Shown piece by piece: positions 56,223 to 64,000 of a DNA stretch of 64,000 nt. The stretch lies in assembly GCF_006538325.1 (NCBI RefSeq), contig NZ_BJKK01000006.1, positions 1-64,000 on the forward strand, given 5' to 3'. Under the pieces are notes generated by a model. The model did no database searches. It was given only the letters and a program-made list of their open reading frames with translations, and had not been told where the DNA came from. This DNA comes from Alteromonas sp. KUL42 (GTDB lineage Bacteria > Pseudomonadota > Gammaproteobacteria > Enterobacterales > Alteromonadaceae). Both the position numbers and the translations under genes were made by a program. How positions within the stretch are numbered: position 1 is the first letter of the stretch; each line of letters starts with the position of its first letter.

Positions 56223-57107
56223 TTACTTGAGTTGTTGTTTTGCTATGCCTTTAACTGCACGGGTTAAGTCAGCCAAGGCCGCAGATTCTAACGTTGTCCA
56301 ATGCCAAAATAGCGGCACGTCTAACTCTTTCGTTGGGAAAAGCGGTACAAGTAGGCCATCTGCTACTTCCTGCTTTACTTGCAGAGTAGGTAGTAGGGCC
56401 CATACCACACCATCAAGAGCCATTTTGACAAAGCCATGTGATGAAGGATACCAGTGGCAGGTTGAGAATGTAGGGGGCATTTGTAAACACTCGCGTTGGT
56501 AGTCAGTAAGCAAGCTTACGTCATGTTCGTCGTATAATAACCCTGGCGTTAGCATAACCTGCTCTGGCGTAATACCGTTTTTAAGATACCGTGTAATGAA
56601 TTGCGGTGATGCATAAAGTTGGTACCTCATGGTACCTAAGCGCGTTGATTGCCCACCGGTCACAGGGGTGCCGGTTTGGCTAATGCAGGCCATTACTCTT
56701 CCTTGCTGCAATATGTCGCGCGTTTGTGTTTGATCAGCGTTGACTATGTGAACTGGGTTGGGGCGTTTATCGCTAAACGTGGCCATCACTTGTGAGAACC
56801 AGGTAGCCAGTACGTCATTATTCACCGCCACACTTAACGGTGCTGCATGGGAGGCTAAGCCACTTTTAATATTAAGGGTTTCCTCTAATACGCTGACTTT
56901 TTGTATATGGGCGAGAAGTTCTCTCCCCAAAGGAGTAGGTCTAAGTGGTTTGGTGCGGATAAGAATTGGGCCGCCAACACTTTGCTCTAAACGCTTTATC
57001 TTTTGTGACACGGCTGATTGTGTCAGATTGATTGCTTGTGCGCCTTTCTCAAAACCACCATACCGCAATACTTCGTGAAAACAGTGTAATGCATCGTAAT
57101 CTAACAT
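56223..57107 (-). CDS. argP: LysR family regulator ArgP
   Basis: ArgP (IciA) controls the arginine/lysine exporter and other genes, responding to arginine and lysine. The 294-residue protein begins MLDYDALHCFHEVLRYGGFEKGAQAINLTQSAVSQKIKRLEQSVGGPILIR, nearly the family HTH, and keeps the N-terminal style of E. coli ArgP (297). It is divergent from the argO-like exporter gene with a 172-nt AT-rich gap, the classic regulator-target layout. Confidence 0.9.
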   Translation of the reverse strand: MLDYDALHCFHEVLRYGGFEKGAQAINLTQSAVSQKIKRLEQSVGGPILIRTKPLRPTPLGRELLAHIQKVSVLEETLNIKSGLASHAAPLSVAVNNDVLATWFSQVMATFSDKRPNPVHIVNADQTQTRDILQQGRVMACISQTGTPVTGGQSTRLGTMRYQLYASPQFITRYLKNGITPEQVMLTPGLLYDEHDVSLLTDYQRECLQMPPTFSTCHWYPSSHGFVKMALDGVVWALLPTLQVKQEVADGLLVPLFPTKELDVPLFWHWTTLESAALADLTRAVKGIAKQQLK

Positions 57108-57279
57108 CGCTCGAGTACTCGAAATACGTCTTGTTATTAATTTTATTTATTAAATAAAAAAATCATTAATTTAATTTAGCTTGATGAGCTGTATAAAATC
57201 AAGCCAAAGTTTAGGTCTATAAAGAATATAGAGTTAAACCTCGACGACGCATTTCACATATTTTAAAGAGGCATTGGTC
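57108..57279. promoter_or_regulatory. argP-argO divergent control region
   Basis: The AT-rich gap between the two starts contains long T/A tracts at about 57131-57178, likely promoters and the ArgP binding region. No precise operator can be named by eye. Confidence 0.5.
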
Positions 57280-57882
57280 ATGTTGGCGGCAGCAACAAGC
57301 GGTTTTGTAATGGGTGGTACACTGATTATTGCAGTAGGTGCGCAAAACAGCTTTCTTATTGAGCAATCTATGAAGCGACAATGGACTGCATTGTTCGTTA
57401 TTTTGTTTATTTTGAGCGATACCATTTCCATAAGCTTAGGGGCTATGGGTTTTGGACTATTGCTACAAGAATTTCCAATGTTAATTACAATAACAAAGTG
57501 GGCTGGTGTAGCATTTTTACTTTGGATAGCGTTTAACAAAATAAAATCTTCAATGGCAAATGATGCATTGGTTTTAGAGATGGCTAAAAAGCAGTTGTCG
57601 TTAAAAAAAGCAATGCTAATTGCGTTGGCTGTTACATGGTTAAACCCGCACTTTTATTTAGATACATTGCTTTTAATGGGAAACTTGGCAAGCCAGTGGC
57701 AAGAAAATAAATGGTGGTTTGTGGGTGGCGCTATTGCTGCGTCATGCGTCTGGTTTATCGGTCTAAGCACACTAACGGCAAAGTTTTCACACCATATGCA
57801 ACGACCTAATTTCTGGCGCTGGTTTAACCGCATAAATGCGGTAGTTTTGGGTATGGTTAGTATTCAGTTGGCAAGCTTATAG
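57280..57882 (+). CDS. argO: LysE/ArgO family amino acid exporter
   Basis: About 200 residues with six hydrophobic helices. The signature IIAVGAQNSFLIEQSMKRQ is that of the LysE/ArgO group, and WLNPHFYLDTLLLMGNLA is the second conserved block. The family pumps arginine and lysine (and canavanine) out under ArgP control, matching the regulator opposite. The ATG at 57280 is chosen; a TTG at 57274 is in frame two codons earlier. AAAGAGG is the ribosome binding site. Confidence 0.92.
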   Translation: MLAAATSGFVMGGTLIIAVGAQNSFLIEQSMKRQWTALFVILFILSDTISISLGAMGFGLLLQEFPMLITITKWAGVAFLLWIAFNKIKSSMANDALVLEMAKKQLSLKKAMLIALAVTWLNPHFYLDTLLLMGNLASQWQENKWWFVGGAIAASCVWFIGLSTLTAKFSHHMQRPNFWRWFNRINAVVLGMVSIQLASL

Positions 57883-57901
57883 CGTAAAGTAAACCACTCA
57901 A

Positions 57902-57962
57902 AAGTGCCCGCGATTTGCATAGCTTTCATAGTATAAATAGTGCAAAGAGCGGGCACTTCTTT
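57902..57962. terminator. Bidirectional terminator between argO and the DUF1499 gene
   Basis: AAGTGCCCGC (57902-57911) pairs with GCGGGCACTT (57949-57958); TTTGCA (57914-57919) pairs with TGCAAA (57941-57946) inside, leaving a 21-nt loop. CTTTTC follows on the plus strand. The genes converge here. Confidence 0.75.
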
Positions 57963-57998
57963 TCTTAATGAACCGACTTAAGCGGCGACGCTAGTTGA

Positions 57999-58709
57999 TT
58001 AGTTGCTTAGCTGCTTGCGTAGCTCATCAAAAAATGCGTTGATGCGCTGTGCATTTTTTCCTAAATCACTTTTACCCACACGAGACTTACTTCTTACATC
58101 CACTAAAGTATTGTTATTCTTGGGGGTTAAGCGAATAACCACATCGTCTTTAAAACCAAACCACAATGTTGTGTCTGTGGCTTCTAGGGTATTCGGCAAG
58201 GCGCCTTGCGCACGTTCCCAACCTAAAGCCACAATGGTGTTTTCCGCTGCTGATAATACAGCTTCAAGGTTTTGTGGTAATAACTGTGTTTTGATTTCGG
58301 GGTATGCCTCAAGTTGTTGCTTGGTTACTTCGCCACCTTCATAGGTAATGGGGTTAGGTGCACCCTCTCGAAGTGGTGCTACCGCAACAAAGGCCGGAGG
58401 ATTGGTAACATCCGTGGTAATGTCGTGAATAGGAGGAACTGTACTTGCTTTGCTCATCATGCTTACTGGCATTGCCACTGCTACAAGGGCTAAAGCAGCG
58501 TATACAAGTGTGCTACTCCATTGGATGTTCTTTCTGTTCAGTAGTACGTTCAAAACAATAAGAATAAACGCCGCACCACCAACGTAAACACCAAATCGCA
58601 ATGAAGTAAATGCCGTGCCTAAGCTAACGCCGGCAAATTGATACAAAGGGCCGGGCAATAGAACCATTAAAAAACCTACAATACTCGCTAAGGCAATAAG
58701 TACTTTCAC
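57999..58709 (-). CDS. DUF1499 domain membrane protein
   Basis: The 236-residue protein has three N-terminal hydrophobic segments (about 4-22, 37-57 and 69-90), then a soluble domain of about 130 residues matching DUF1499 in layout: TDVTNPPAFVAVAPLR, VLSAAENTIVALGWE, LWFGFKDDVVIRLTP and DVRSKSRVGKSDLGKNAQRINAFFDELRKQL. No function is established for the family. It is a single gene between the argO terminator and the J-domain gene. Confidence 0.85.
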   Translation of the reverse strand: MKVLIALASIVGFLMVLLPGPLYQFAGVSLGTAFTSLRFGVYVGGAAFILIVLNVLLNRKNIQWSSTLVYAALALVAVAMPVSMMSKASTVPPIHDITTDVTNPPAFVAVAPLREGAPNPITYEGGEVTKQQLEAYPEIKTQLLPQNLEAVLSAAENTIVALGWERAQGALPNTLEATDTTLWFGFKDDVVIRLTPKNNNTLVDVRSKSRVGKSDLGKNAQRINAFFDELRKQLSN

Positions 58710-58835
58710 GGGAACTCCACGTTTGTTGATTTAATATAAGTTGTTATATTAACAGTGAAGGTGGCATTTTGGTTTAATTGTTGGGCTAAAAACTCTTTTT
58801 AGGTATTGTTCAACAGAGAGGGCTAAGGACAAATA

Positions 58836-59510
58836 TTGGAAACTACATCATTGGCGTCAAAAAAATACGAGCTCAAAGCTGAGCTATTGATAGATGTACT
58901 TTCAACATTTAAAACTGAGTTTAAAGCAGGGATTAGTGAGTTTTCTCTTATTACTCGTTTAAAGCAGTCGCCACAAAGTCTATTTGATGAACAGTCGCTG
59001 CGTGACCCATTGCTACTTTTTAAAACTCACTTTGTGTTATTTCATGCGCTCTATCGATTGCGCGAAAAATGGCAAGCAGACAATACGGGCTATCTCGATA
59101 TTCACGCACTAAATATTCAGCTTCAAGAGCCTACAGGGCCTTGTACTTCAAGCCTAGGCTCAAAACCTACAGGTGCCCGCGATGTTGGAGAGCATGATGC
59201 TTTAGCGGCTTACTACCTTGACTGGCGTAACTTTGAAGAAACCCAGCGGGGCGAAGTCGATGCGCTGCTTGATGAATTTTGGCACAAAATGCAACAAGGC
59301 GGCGCTCAGACATTTTCACAGGTTGAAGTGGATAATGCCCATGCCACACTTAATATGACAAAAAGTGATGACATTTCATTAAGCGTGCTTAAAAAGCGCT
59401 ATAAGAAAACCTTACAGCGCGCCCACCCTGACAAAGGTGGAAGCCAAGAAGAGGCGCAAGCTGTTATTAACGCCTATCATCTTTTGCTGGGCTATTATTC
59501 GTTTTCATAG
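58836..59510 (+). CDS. J-domain protein (DnaJ-related, TTG start)
   Basis: The 224-residue protein has a C-terminal J domain of about 55 residues (LSVLKKRYKKTLQRAHPDKGGSQEEAQAVINAYHLLLGYY) including the obligatory HPD, so it should stimulate an Hsp70 ATPase. The N-terminal 160 residues are helical and fit the DNA-J related (PF12339) proteins. The start is TTG at 58836 after AAGGAC; no in-frame ATG is near, and the frame is continuous. Confidence 0.85.
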   Translation: METTSLASKKYELKAELLIDVLSTFKTEFKAGISEFSLITRLKQSPQSLFDEQSLRDPLLLFKTHFVLFHALYRLREKWQADNTGYLDIHALNIQLQEPTGPCTSSLGSKPTGARDVGEHDALAAYYLDWRNFEETQRGEVDALLDEFWHKMQQGGAQTFSQVEVDNAHATLNMTKSDDISLSVLKKRYKKTLQRAHPDKGGSQEEAQAVINAYHLLLGYYSFS

Positions 59511-59836
59511 AACAAAATGGCCCATATTTCATCGTTTTATCTGTGCGGACTGGTATAAAGAGGCAGTTGACCGATAACTTCAGTAACTTCGACTACCTTT
59601 ACTTTCAAAATAGCGATTTAATGCGCACAATATAGTCTATAAGAGCGTAGCCTCGTTTTAAAACGAACACCTAACTATGCCATATCACTTCCTGTTATTC
59701 ATATCGCCACGGCTTACGTTCAAACAAAGAGCACATCGGCGCAAAGGAAGCACAAACTTAATTTTAATATCACATGTTGGGTGTGCGGGTTACTAACCGC
59801 GTCTATACACATTAGTTATTGGGAAACGGAAAATTT
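59511..59836. other. Intergenic region upstream of the AcrAB-like operon
   Basis: This 326-nt gap has no plausible gene. It presumably holds the promoter of the efflux operon, with AT-rich stretches around 59760-59815. The only striking element is the palindrome listed at 59653-59666. Confidence 0.6.
59653..59666. promoter_or_regulatory. 14-bp perfect palindrome, candidate operator
   Basis: TCGTTTTAAAACGA reads the same on both strands. It lies 171 nt before the adaptor start and could be a TetR- or MarR-type site, though no such regulator gene is next to the operon in this window. Confidence 0.3.
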
Positions 59837-60979
59837 ATGAGTCGCATTTTTTATGTTACTGCAGCAATGATAACGCTGTTAAGCGTAGTCGGATGTTCTA
59901 ACGAGGCTGAGCAAACTCAAGGGCAATCACAAGGTATGCCAATGCCTTCAGTGTCAGTTGTGACATTGAAAAAGCAACCTGTAGTACATGAAATGGTGTT
60001 ACCTGGCCGCGTAAGTCCATCGCGTCAATCTCAGGTTCGCCCGCAGGTCGATGGTGTTATTACCGAGCGTTTGTTTGAGGAAGGCGCGCGAGTTGAGAAA
60101 GGTCAGCAACTCTATCAAATTGATGAGGCACGCTATCTTGCACAACTTAACAGTGCAAAAGCTGATTTGAAAAGTGCAGAAGCGAATTTAAAAACCCTTG
60201 AAGCCAAAGCCCGTCGATATGATGACTTAGTGGCAAAAAATGCTGTTAGCAAGCAAGAGTACGATGACGTTATTGCGCAAAAAGAGCAAGCCGAAGCGGC
60301 AATAAGCGTGGCAAAAGCAGCGGTGGATGTGGCCAAAGTGAATATGGGTTACACCAAAGTGTATGCGCCTATTGGCGGACGTATTAGTCGTTCATATGTC
60401 ACAGAAGGTACGCTGGTTACAACAAACCAAGCGCAACAACTCGCCACCATTACACAATTAGACCCTGTGTATATTGATATGCAAGAGTCAGGAGCTTCAA
60501 TTCTTACCTTGCGTCAGTCGATGAGTAAACAAGGTGCAATGGACGTTGAGCTTACCGTAGACGAAGTAACGGGTGAGCGCTATTCACAAACTGGCAGCGT
60601 TAAGTTTTCTGAAGTTACCGTTGATGAGAGCACGGGATCAGTGACGTTACGAGCGGAAATGCCTAACCCCAATGGTGTGCTTTTGCCAGGGCTTTTTGTA
60701 AAAGGGCATGTTATCACCGGTAGAGAAAACGCTTTGTTGGTGCCTCAGCGCGCAACAACGCGACAGCCAGATGGCTCGTTATCTGTTTACGTAGTGAATG
60801 GAAATAACGAAGTGGAAGGTCGAACGTTAGAAATAGGCAAAATTTATCGCGATAGCTATGTGGTACACGGTGGCGTGAATGAAGGTGAAAAAGTCATTAT
60901 TACCGGTTATCAAAAAGTGAAACCTGGGGCGAAAGTAAACGCATCAGCATGGCAACCCTCTTCACGTGGCTCTCGCTAA
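59837..60979 (+). CDS. Multidrug RND adaptor (AcrA/MexA family lipoprotein)
   Basis: About 380 residues. The lipobox LSVVGC (Cys20) shows a lipid-anchored periplasmic protein. The domains run as lipoyl (RPQVDGVITERLFEEGARVEKGQQLYQID), helical hairpin (YLAQLNSAKADLKSAEANLKTLEAKARRYDDLVAKNAVSKQEYDDV), lipoyl return (NMGYTKVYAPIGGRISRSYVTEGTLVT), and barrel and membrane-proximal parts. This matches AcrA/MexA. The ATG at 59837 is chosen as it gives the signal peptide directly. The pump gene follows 21 nt later. Confidence 0.93.
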   Translation: MSRIFYVTAAMITLLSVVGCSNEAEQTQGQSQGMPMPSVSVVTLKKQPVVHEMVLPGRVSPSRQSQVRPQVDGVITERLFEEGARVEKGQQLYQIDEARYLAQLNSAKADLKSAEANLKTLEAKARRYDDLVAKNAVSKQEYDDVIAQKEQAEAAISVAKAAVDVAKVNMGYTKVYAPIGGRISRSYVTEGTLVTTNQAQQLATITQLDPVYIDMQESGASILTLRQSMSKQGAMDVELTVDEVTGERYSQTGSVKFSEVTVDESTGSVTLRAEMPNPNGVLLPGLFVKGHVITGRENALLVPQRATTRQPDGSLSVYVVNGNNEVEGRTLEIGKIYRDSYVVHGGVNEGEKVIITGYQKVKPGAKVNASAWQPSSRGSR

Positions 60980-61000
60980 GCAAGCAAGGAATTAAGTATT

Positions 61001-64000
61001 ATGGCTCGCTTTTTTATCGACAGACCCGTCTTTGCATGGGTGCTGGCAATTATTACTATGATGGCTGGTGTACTGGCCATCTCCACACTACCTATAGAAC
61101 AATACCCTAAAGTAGCACCGCCTTCAGTGAGCATTAGTGCGGCTTATCCTGGTGCGTCGGCGGAAACGGTTGAGAATTCGGTGACGCAGGTTATAGAGCA
61201 AAACTTGTCGGGTATTGACAACTTGCGCTATTTTTCGGCCAGTAGTTCAAACGGCAATATGTCAATAAACTTGACCTTCGAGCCGGGAACCGACCCTGAC
61301 ATCGCACAAGTTCAAACGCAAAACAAGGTGCAAGGCGCGTTGCCGCTATTGCCCAATCCTGTGCAGCAACAAGGTGTTACGGTAACTAAATCAAATAGCT
61401 CATTTGCGTTGGTCATCGGCTTTTACTCAGAAGACGATACCATGACTCAATACGATTTGAGTGACTTGCTTATCTCTCAATTTCGTGACCCCATTTCTCG
61501 GGTTAACGGTGTGGGAAATGTACGCGTTTTTGGCGCACAGCGCTCTATGCGTATTTGGTTAGACCCAGACAAACTATATAGCTACAACTTGACACCTAAC
61601 GATGTTCAAGCTGCGGTTCAAGTGCAAAACACCGATGTATCAGCCGGTCAATTAGGTGGCATGCCTGCTATTGAAAATCAGCAAATAAACGCGACCATTC
61701 AAGCGCAAAGCCGCCTGCAAACTACCGAAGACTTCGAAAGCATTGTACTGCGTGTTAACACCGATGGTTCTCAGGTGCGCGTGCGTGATGTAGCGCGAGT
61801 TGAACTGGGTGCTGAAAGCTACGACGTTATTGTTCGTTATGACAGAAACCCAGCATCAGGTATGGCGGTGAGTTTAGCCTCTGGTGCAAATGCGCTCGAT
61901 ACCATTGAAGCAGTAAAAGCCCGTGTTGAGGAACTGCGCGCAAACTTACCGGATAGCGTGAAAGTGGTGTATCCACTAGACAGTTCGCCGTTCATCGAAT
62001 TGTCAATTGAGTCAGTTGTACACACTCTCATTGAAGCGGTAGTGCTGGTGTTCTTAGTGATGCTGCTGTTTTTACAAAATTGGCGTGCAACGCTTATTCC
62101 TACTATTGCTGTTCCCGTCGTTCTGCTAGGTACATTTGCGGTATTGTTGGCATTTGGATTTAGCATCAATGTACTGACAATGTTTGCCATGGTTTTGGCA
62201 ATTGGTCTGCTGGTCGATGATGCCATTGTGGTAGTGGAAAACGTTGAGCGGATCATGGAAGAAGAAGGTTTGTCGCCAGCAGAAGCAACCAAAAAATCAA
62301 TGACCCAAATAACCGGTGCGCTGGTGGGTATTGCTGCTGTATTGTCTACCGTATTTATACCAATGGCCTTTTTCAGCGGCTCTGCAGGCGCTATTTATCG
62401 TCAGTTTTCTATCACTATTGTTTCTGCCATGGCCTTTTCAGTATTGGTTGCCATTGTGTTGTCGCCGTCTCTGTGCGCTACGCTGTTAAAGAAACACCCA
62501 GAAGATCACGACAAGAACAAAGGCTTCTTTGGTTGGTTTAATCGCACCTTCAATAAGGGCCGTGACAGCTATCAACGTACAACCACACACATGGCACAAC
62601 GGGTTAAGCGTTATTTTGTCGTGTACGGTTTGCTTGTTGGTGGAATGGCATTTATTTTCAGTCAGTTGCCGGGGTCATTTCTGCCAAACGAAGACCAAGG
62701 CCGCTTGATGGTACTGGTTAGTACGCCACCCGGCGCAACTGCGGGGCGTACGTTGGAATCTGTGAAAGATGTTGAAGACTATTTCTTGAATAATGAGCAG
62801 GGCGCGGTAAATGGGCTATTTACTGTTGTTGGTTTCAGTTTCGCAGGTCAAGCTCAAAACGCAGGTATGGGCTTTTTGAACCTAAACGATTGGAGTGTGC
62901 GAGATGAAAGTAACTCAGCCTTTGCTCTTGTAGGTCGTGCTTTTGGCGCCTTCACCCAAATACAAGATGCTTCTGCTTTCCCTATTGTTCCGCCACCTAT
63001 TATGGAGTTGGGTAACGCCACCGGTTTTGATATGCAATTGGTCGATCGCGGTGGAAACGGACATGAAGCCTTGATGAATGCGCGTAATCAATTACTGGGG
63101 ATGGCAGCACAGAACCCTAAGTTGGCTGGCGTTCGTCCAAATGGTTTAAGTGATGTACCGCAATTTAAAATCAATATCGATAGTGAAAAAGCTTCTGCAC
63201 TGGGATTGAATTTAAGTGAAATTAATAGTGCACTTCAAATTGCCTGGGGCTCGAGCTATGTGAATGACTTTATCGACAGAGGCCGTATTAAGCGTGTTTA
63301 TATGCAAGCTGATGCGAAACACCGTATGACACCTGAAGACGTGGATAAATGGTTTGTGCGCAATAGCGACGGCGAGATGGTAGCGTTTAGTACGTTTGCC
63401 ACCACAGAGTGGGTGTATGGCTCTCCCAAACTAGAACGTTTTAACGGTGTGTCGTCAGTCAATATTCAAGGTAGCCCAGCAGAAGGGATTTCTTCAGGCG
63501 AGGCGATGGCTGAAATGCAGAAATTAGTTGCACAATTACCACCTGGCTTTGCTATTGAGTGGTCTGGCCTATCATTTGAAGAACAACAAGCCGGTGCACA
63601 AGCGCCTATGTTGTATGCTATTTCAATATTGGTGGTCTTCTTGTGTTTGGCAGCGCTTTATGAAAGCTGGTCGGTACCATTTGCGGTAATGCTTGTAGTA
63701 CCTCTGGGTATTTTGGGGTCAGTGACAGCAGCATATTTGTTTAATTTGCCCAACGATGTTTACCTGCAAGTGGCATTCTTAACAACGGTTGGTCTTGCTG
63801 CCAAGAACGCTATTCTTATTGTCGAGTTTGCTAAAGAGCAGTACGAGAATGGTGAAGATATTATGGTGGCAGTATCGAATGCGGCATCGCAGCGTTTCCG
63901 TCCTATTCTTATGACATCGATGGCCTTCATACTGGGTGTTACTCCGCTGGCACTGGCAAGTGGCGCAGGGGCTGCAAGTCAAAATGCCATTGGTATTGCT
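61001..64000 (+). CDS. Multidrug RND pump (AcrB/MexB family), 3' end outside window
   Basis: The frame opens at ATG 61001 (AAGGAATTAA upstream) and runs without stop to the window end, 1000 codons; family members have about 1030-1050. MARFFIDRPVFAWVLAIITMMAGVLAISTLPIEQYPKVAPPSV is the HAE-RND start. The proton-relay aspartates are in LLVDDAIVVVENVERIMEEE, and PPPIMELGNATGFDMQLVDRGGNG and AAKNAILIVEFAKEQYENGEDI are the usual HAE1 blocks. It exports amphiphilic drugs, detergents and possibly solvents through an outer-membrane channel with the preceding adaptor. Confidence 0.95.
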   Translation, partial: MARFFIDRPVFAWVLAIITMMAGVLAISTLPIEQYPKVAPPSVSISAAYPGASAETVENSVTQVIEQNLSGIDNLRYFSASSSNGNMSINLTFEPGTDPDIAQVQTQNKVQGALPLLPNPVQQQGVTVTKSNSSFALVIGFYSEDDTMTQYDLSDLLISQFRDPISRVNGVGNVRVFGAQRSMRIWLDPDKLYSYNLTPNDVQAAVQVQNTDVSAGQLGGMPAIENQQINATIQAQSRLQTTEDFESIVLRVNTDGSQVRVRDVARVELGAESYDVIVRYDRNPASGMAVSLASGANALDTIEAVKARVEELRANLPDSVKVVYPLDSSPFIELSIESVVHTLIEAVVLVFLVMLLFLQNWRATLIPTIAVPVVLLGTFAVLLAFGFSINVLTMFAMVLAIGLLVDDAIVVVENVERIMEEEGLSPAEATKKSMTQITGALVGIAAVLSTVFIPMAFFSGSAGAIYRQFSITIVSAMAFSVLVAIVLSPSLCATLLKKHPEDHDKNKGFFGWFNRTFNKGRDSYQRTTTHMAQRVKRYFVVYGLLVGGMAFIFSQLPGSFLPNEDQGRLMVLVSTPPGATAGRTLESVKDVEDYFLNNEQGAVNGLFTVVGFSFAGQAQNAGMGFLNLNDWSVRDESNSAFALVGRAFGAFTQIQDASAFPIVPPPIMELGNATGFDMQLVDRGGNGHEALMNARNQLLGMAAQNPKLAGVRPNGLSDVPQFKINIDSEKASALGLNLSEINSALQIAWGSSYVNDFIDRGRIKRVYMQADAKHRMTPEDVDKWFVRNSDGEMVAFSTFATTEWVYGSPKLERFNGVSSVNIQGSPAEGISSGEAMAEMQKLVAQLPPGFAIEWSGLSFEEQQAGAQAPMLYAISILVVFLCLAALYESWSVPFAVMLVVPLGILGSVTAAYLFNLPNDVYLQVAFLTTVGLAAKNAILIVEFAKEQYENGEDIMVAVSNAASQRFRPILMTSMAFILGVTPLALASGAGAASQNAIGIA

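Overview
The window looks like a chromosomal segment of a marine gammaproteobacterium, most likely of the Alteromonadales (Alteromonas-like). This rests on the gene order gmk-rpoZ-spoT-ridA-trmH...recG, the hemCDXY operon, the thiC-thiDE-thiF-thiS-thiG-thiH operon behind a TPP riboswitch, and the moderate GC content. The genus is inferred from gene content only. I see no rRNA, tRNA, CRISPR array or insertion sequence.

Layout. 1-3.7 kb: the 3' part of a secreted protein, an acyl-CoA dehydrogenase divergent from a LysR regulator, and a metallo-beta-lactamase-fold hydrolase. 3.8-7.4 kb: the ycjX-ycjF pair, convergent with a ThrE-type amino acid exporter. 7.6-14.3 kb (minus strand): the thiamine operon with a TPP aptamer about 270 nt ahead of thiC. 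14.4-18.5 kb (minus strand): hemC-hemD-hemX-hemY. 18.7-31.2 kb: a membrane diguanylate cyclase, a serine esterase, gmk, rpoZ, spoT, ridA, trmH, a class C beta-lactamase-like hydrolase, an AraC regulator, recG, rsmJ and a peroxiredoxin. 31.5-35.9 kb: a Fur-box-preceded iron operon with an unknown exported protein followed by an FbpABC-type ferric ABC transporter. 35.9-37.1 kb: a BaiN/HI0933-type flavoprotein.

37.2-49.2 kb is a co-directional, tightly overlapped surface-polysaccharide cluster and the most unusual part of the window. It contains an Alg14/Alg13-like split glycosyltransferase, a GT4 enzyme, one protein fusing a GT2 glycosyltransferase to a Wzx-like flippase, a nitroreductase-family gene, a polysaccharide pyruvyl transferase, another glycosyltransferase, an arylsulfotransferase-like propeller protein, two small membrane proteins, a PAPS-type sulfotransferase, and a PhyH dioxygenase fused to a C-terminal Rieske motif. 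No Wzy polymerase, initiating transferase or Wza/Wzc export gene is visible. Two genes here are broken at poly(A) tracts.

49.3-55.5 kb is a metal-response block: a PbrR/CadR-type MerR regulator, a divergent MerR-type promoter facing a frame-broken transglutaminase-like gene, a His/Cys-rich small protein, and a CusBA/CzcBA-like heavy-metal RND pair without its own outer-membrane factor. 55.5-59.5 kb returns to ordinary genes: an outer-membrane barrel, the argP/argO divergent pair, a DUF1499 protein and a J-domain protein. The window ends inside an AcrAB/MexAB-type multidrug efflux operon whose pump gene runs off the edge.

Three frame breaks, at A8, A7 and T6 homopolymers, all lie between 41.7 and 50.2 kb, while the rest of the window has intact genes. 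They may be true decay, phase-variable or recoded genes, or sequencing errors; raw reads would decide.
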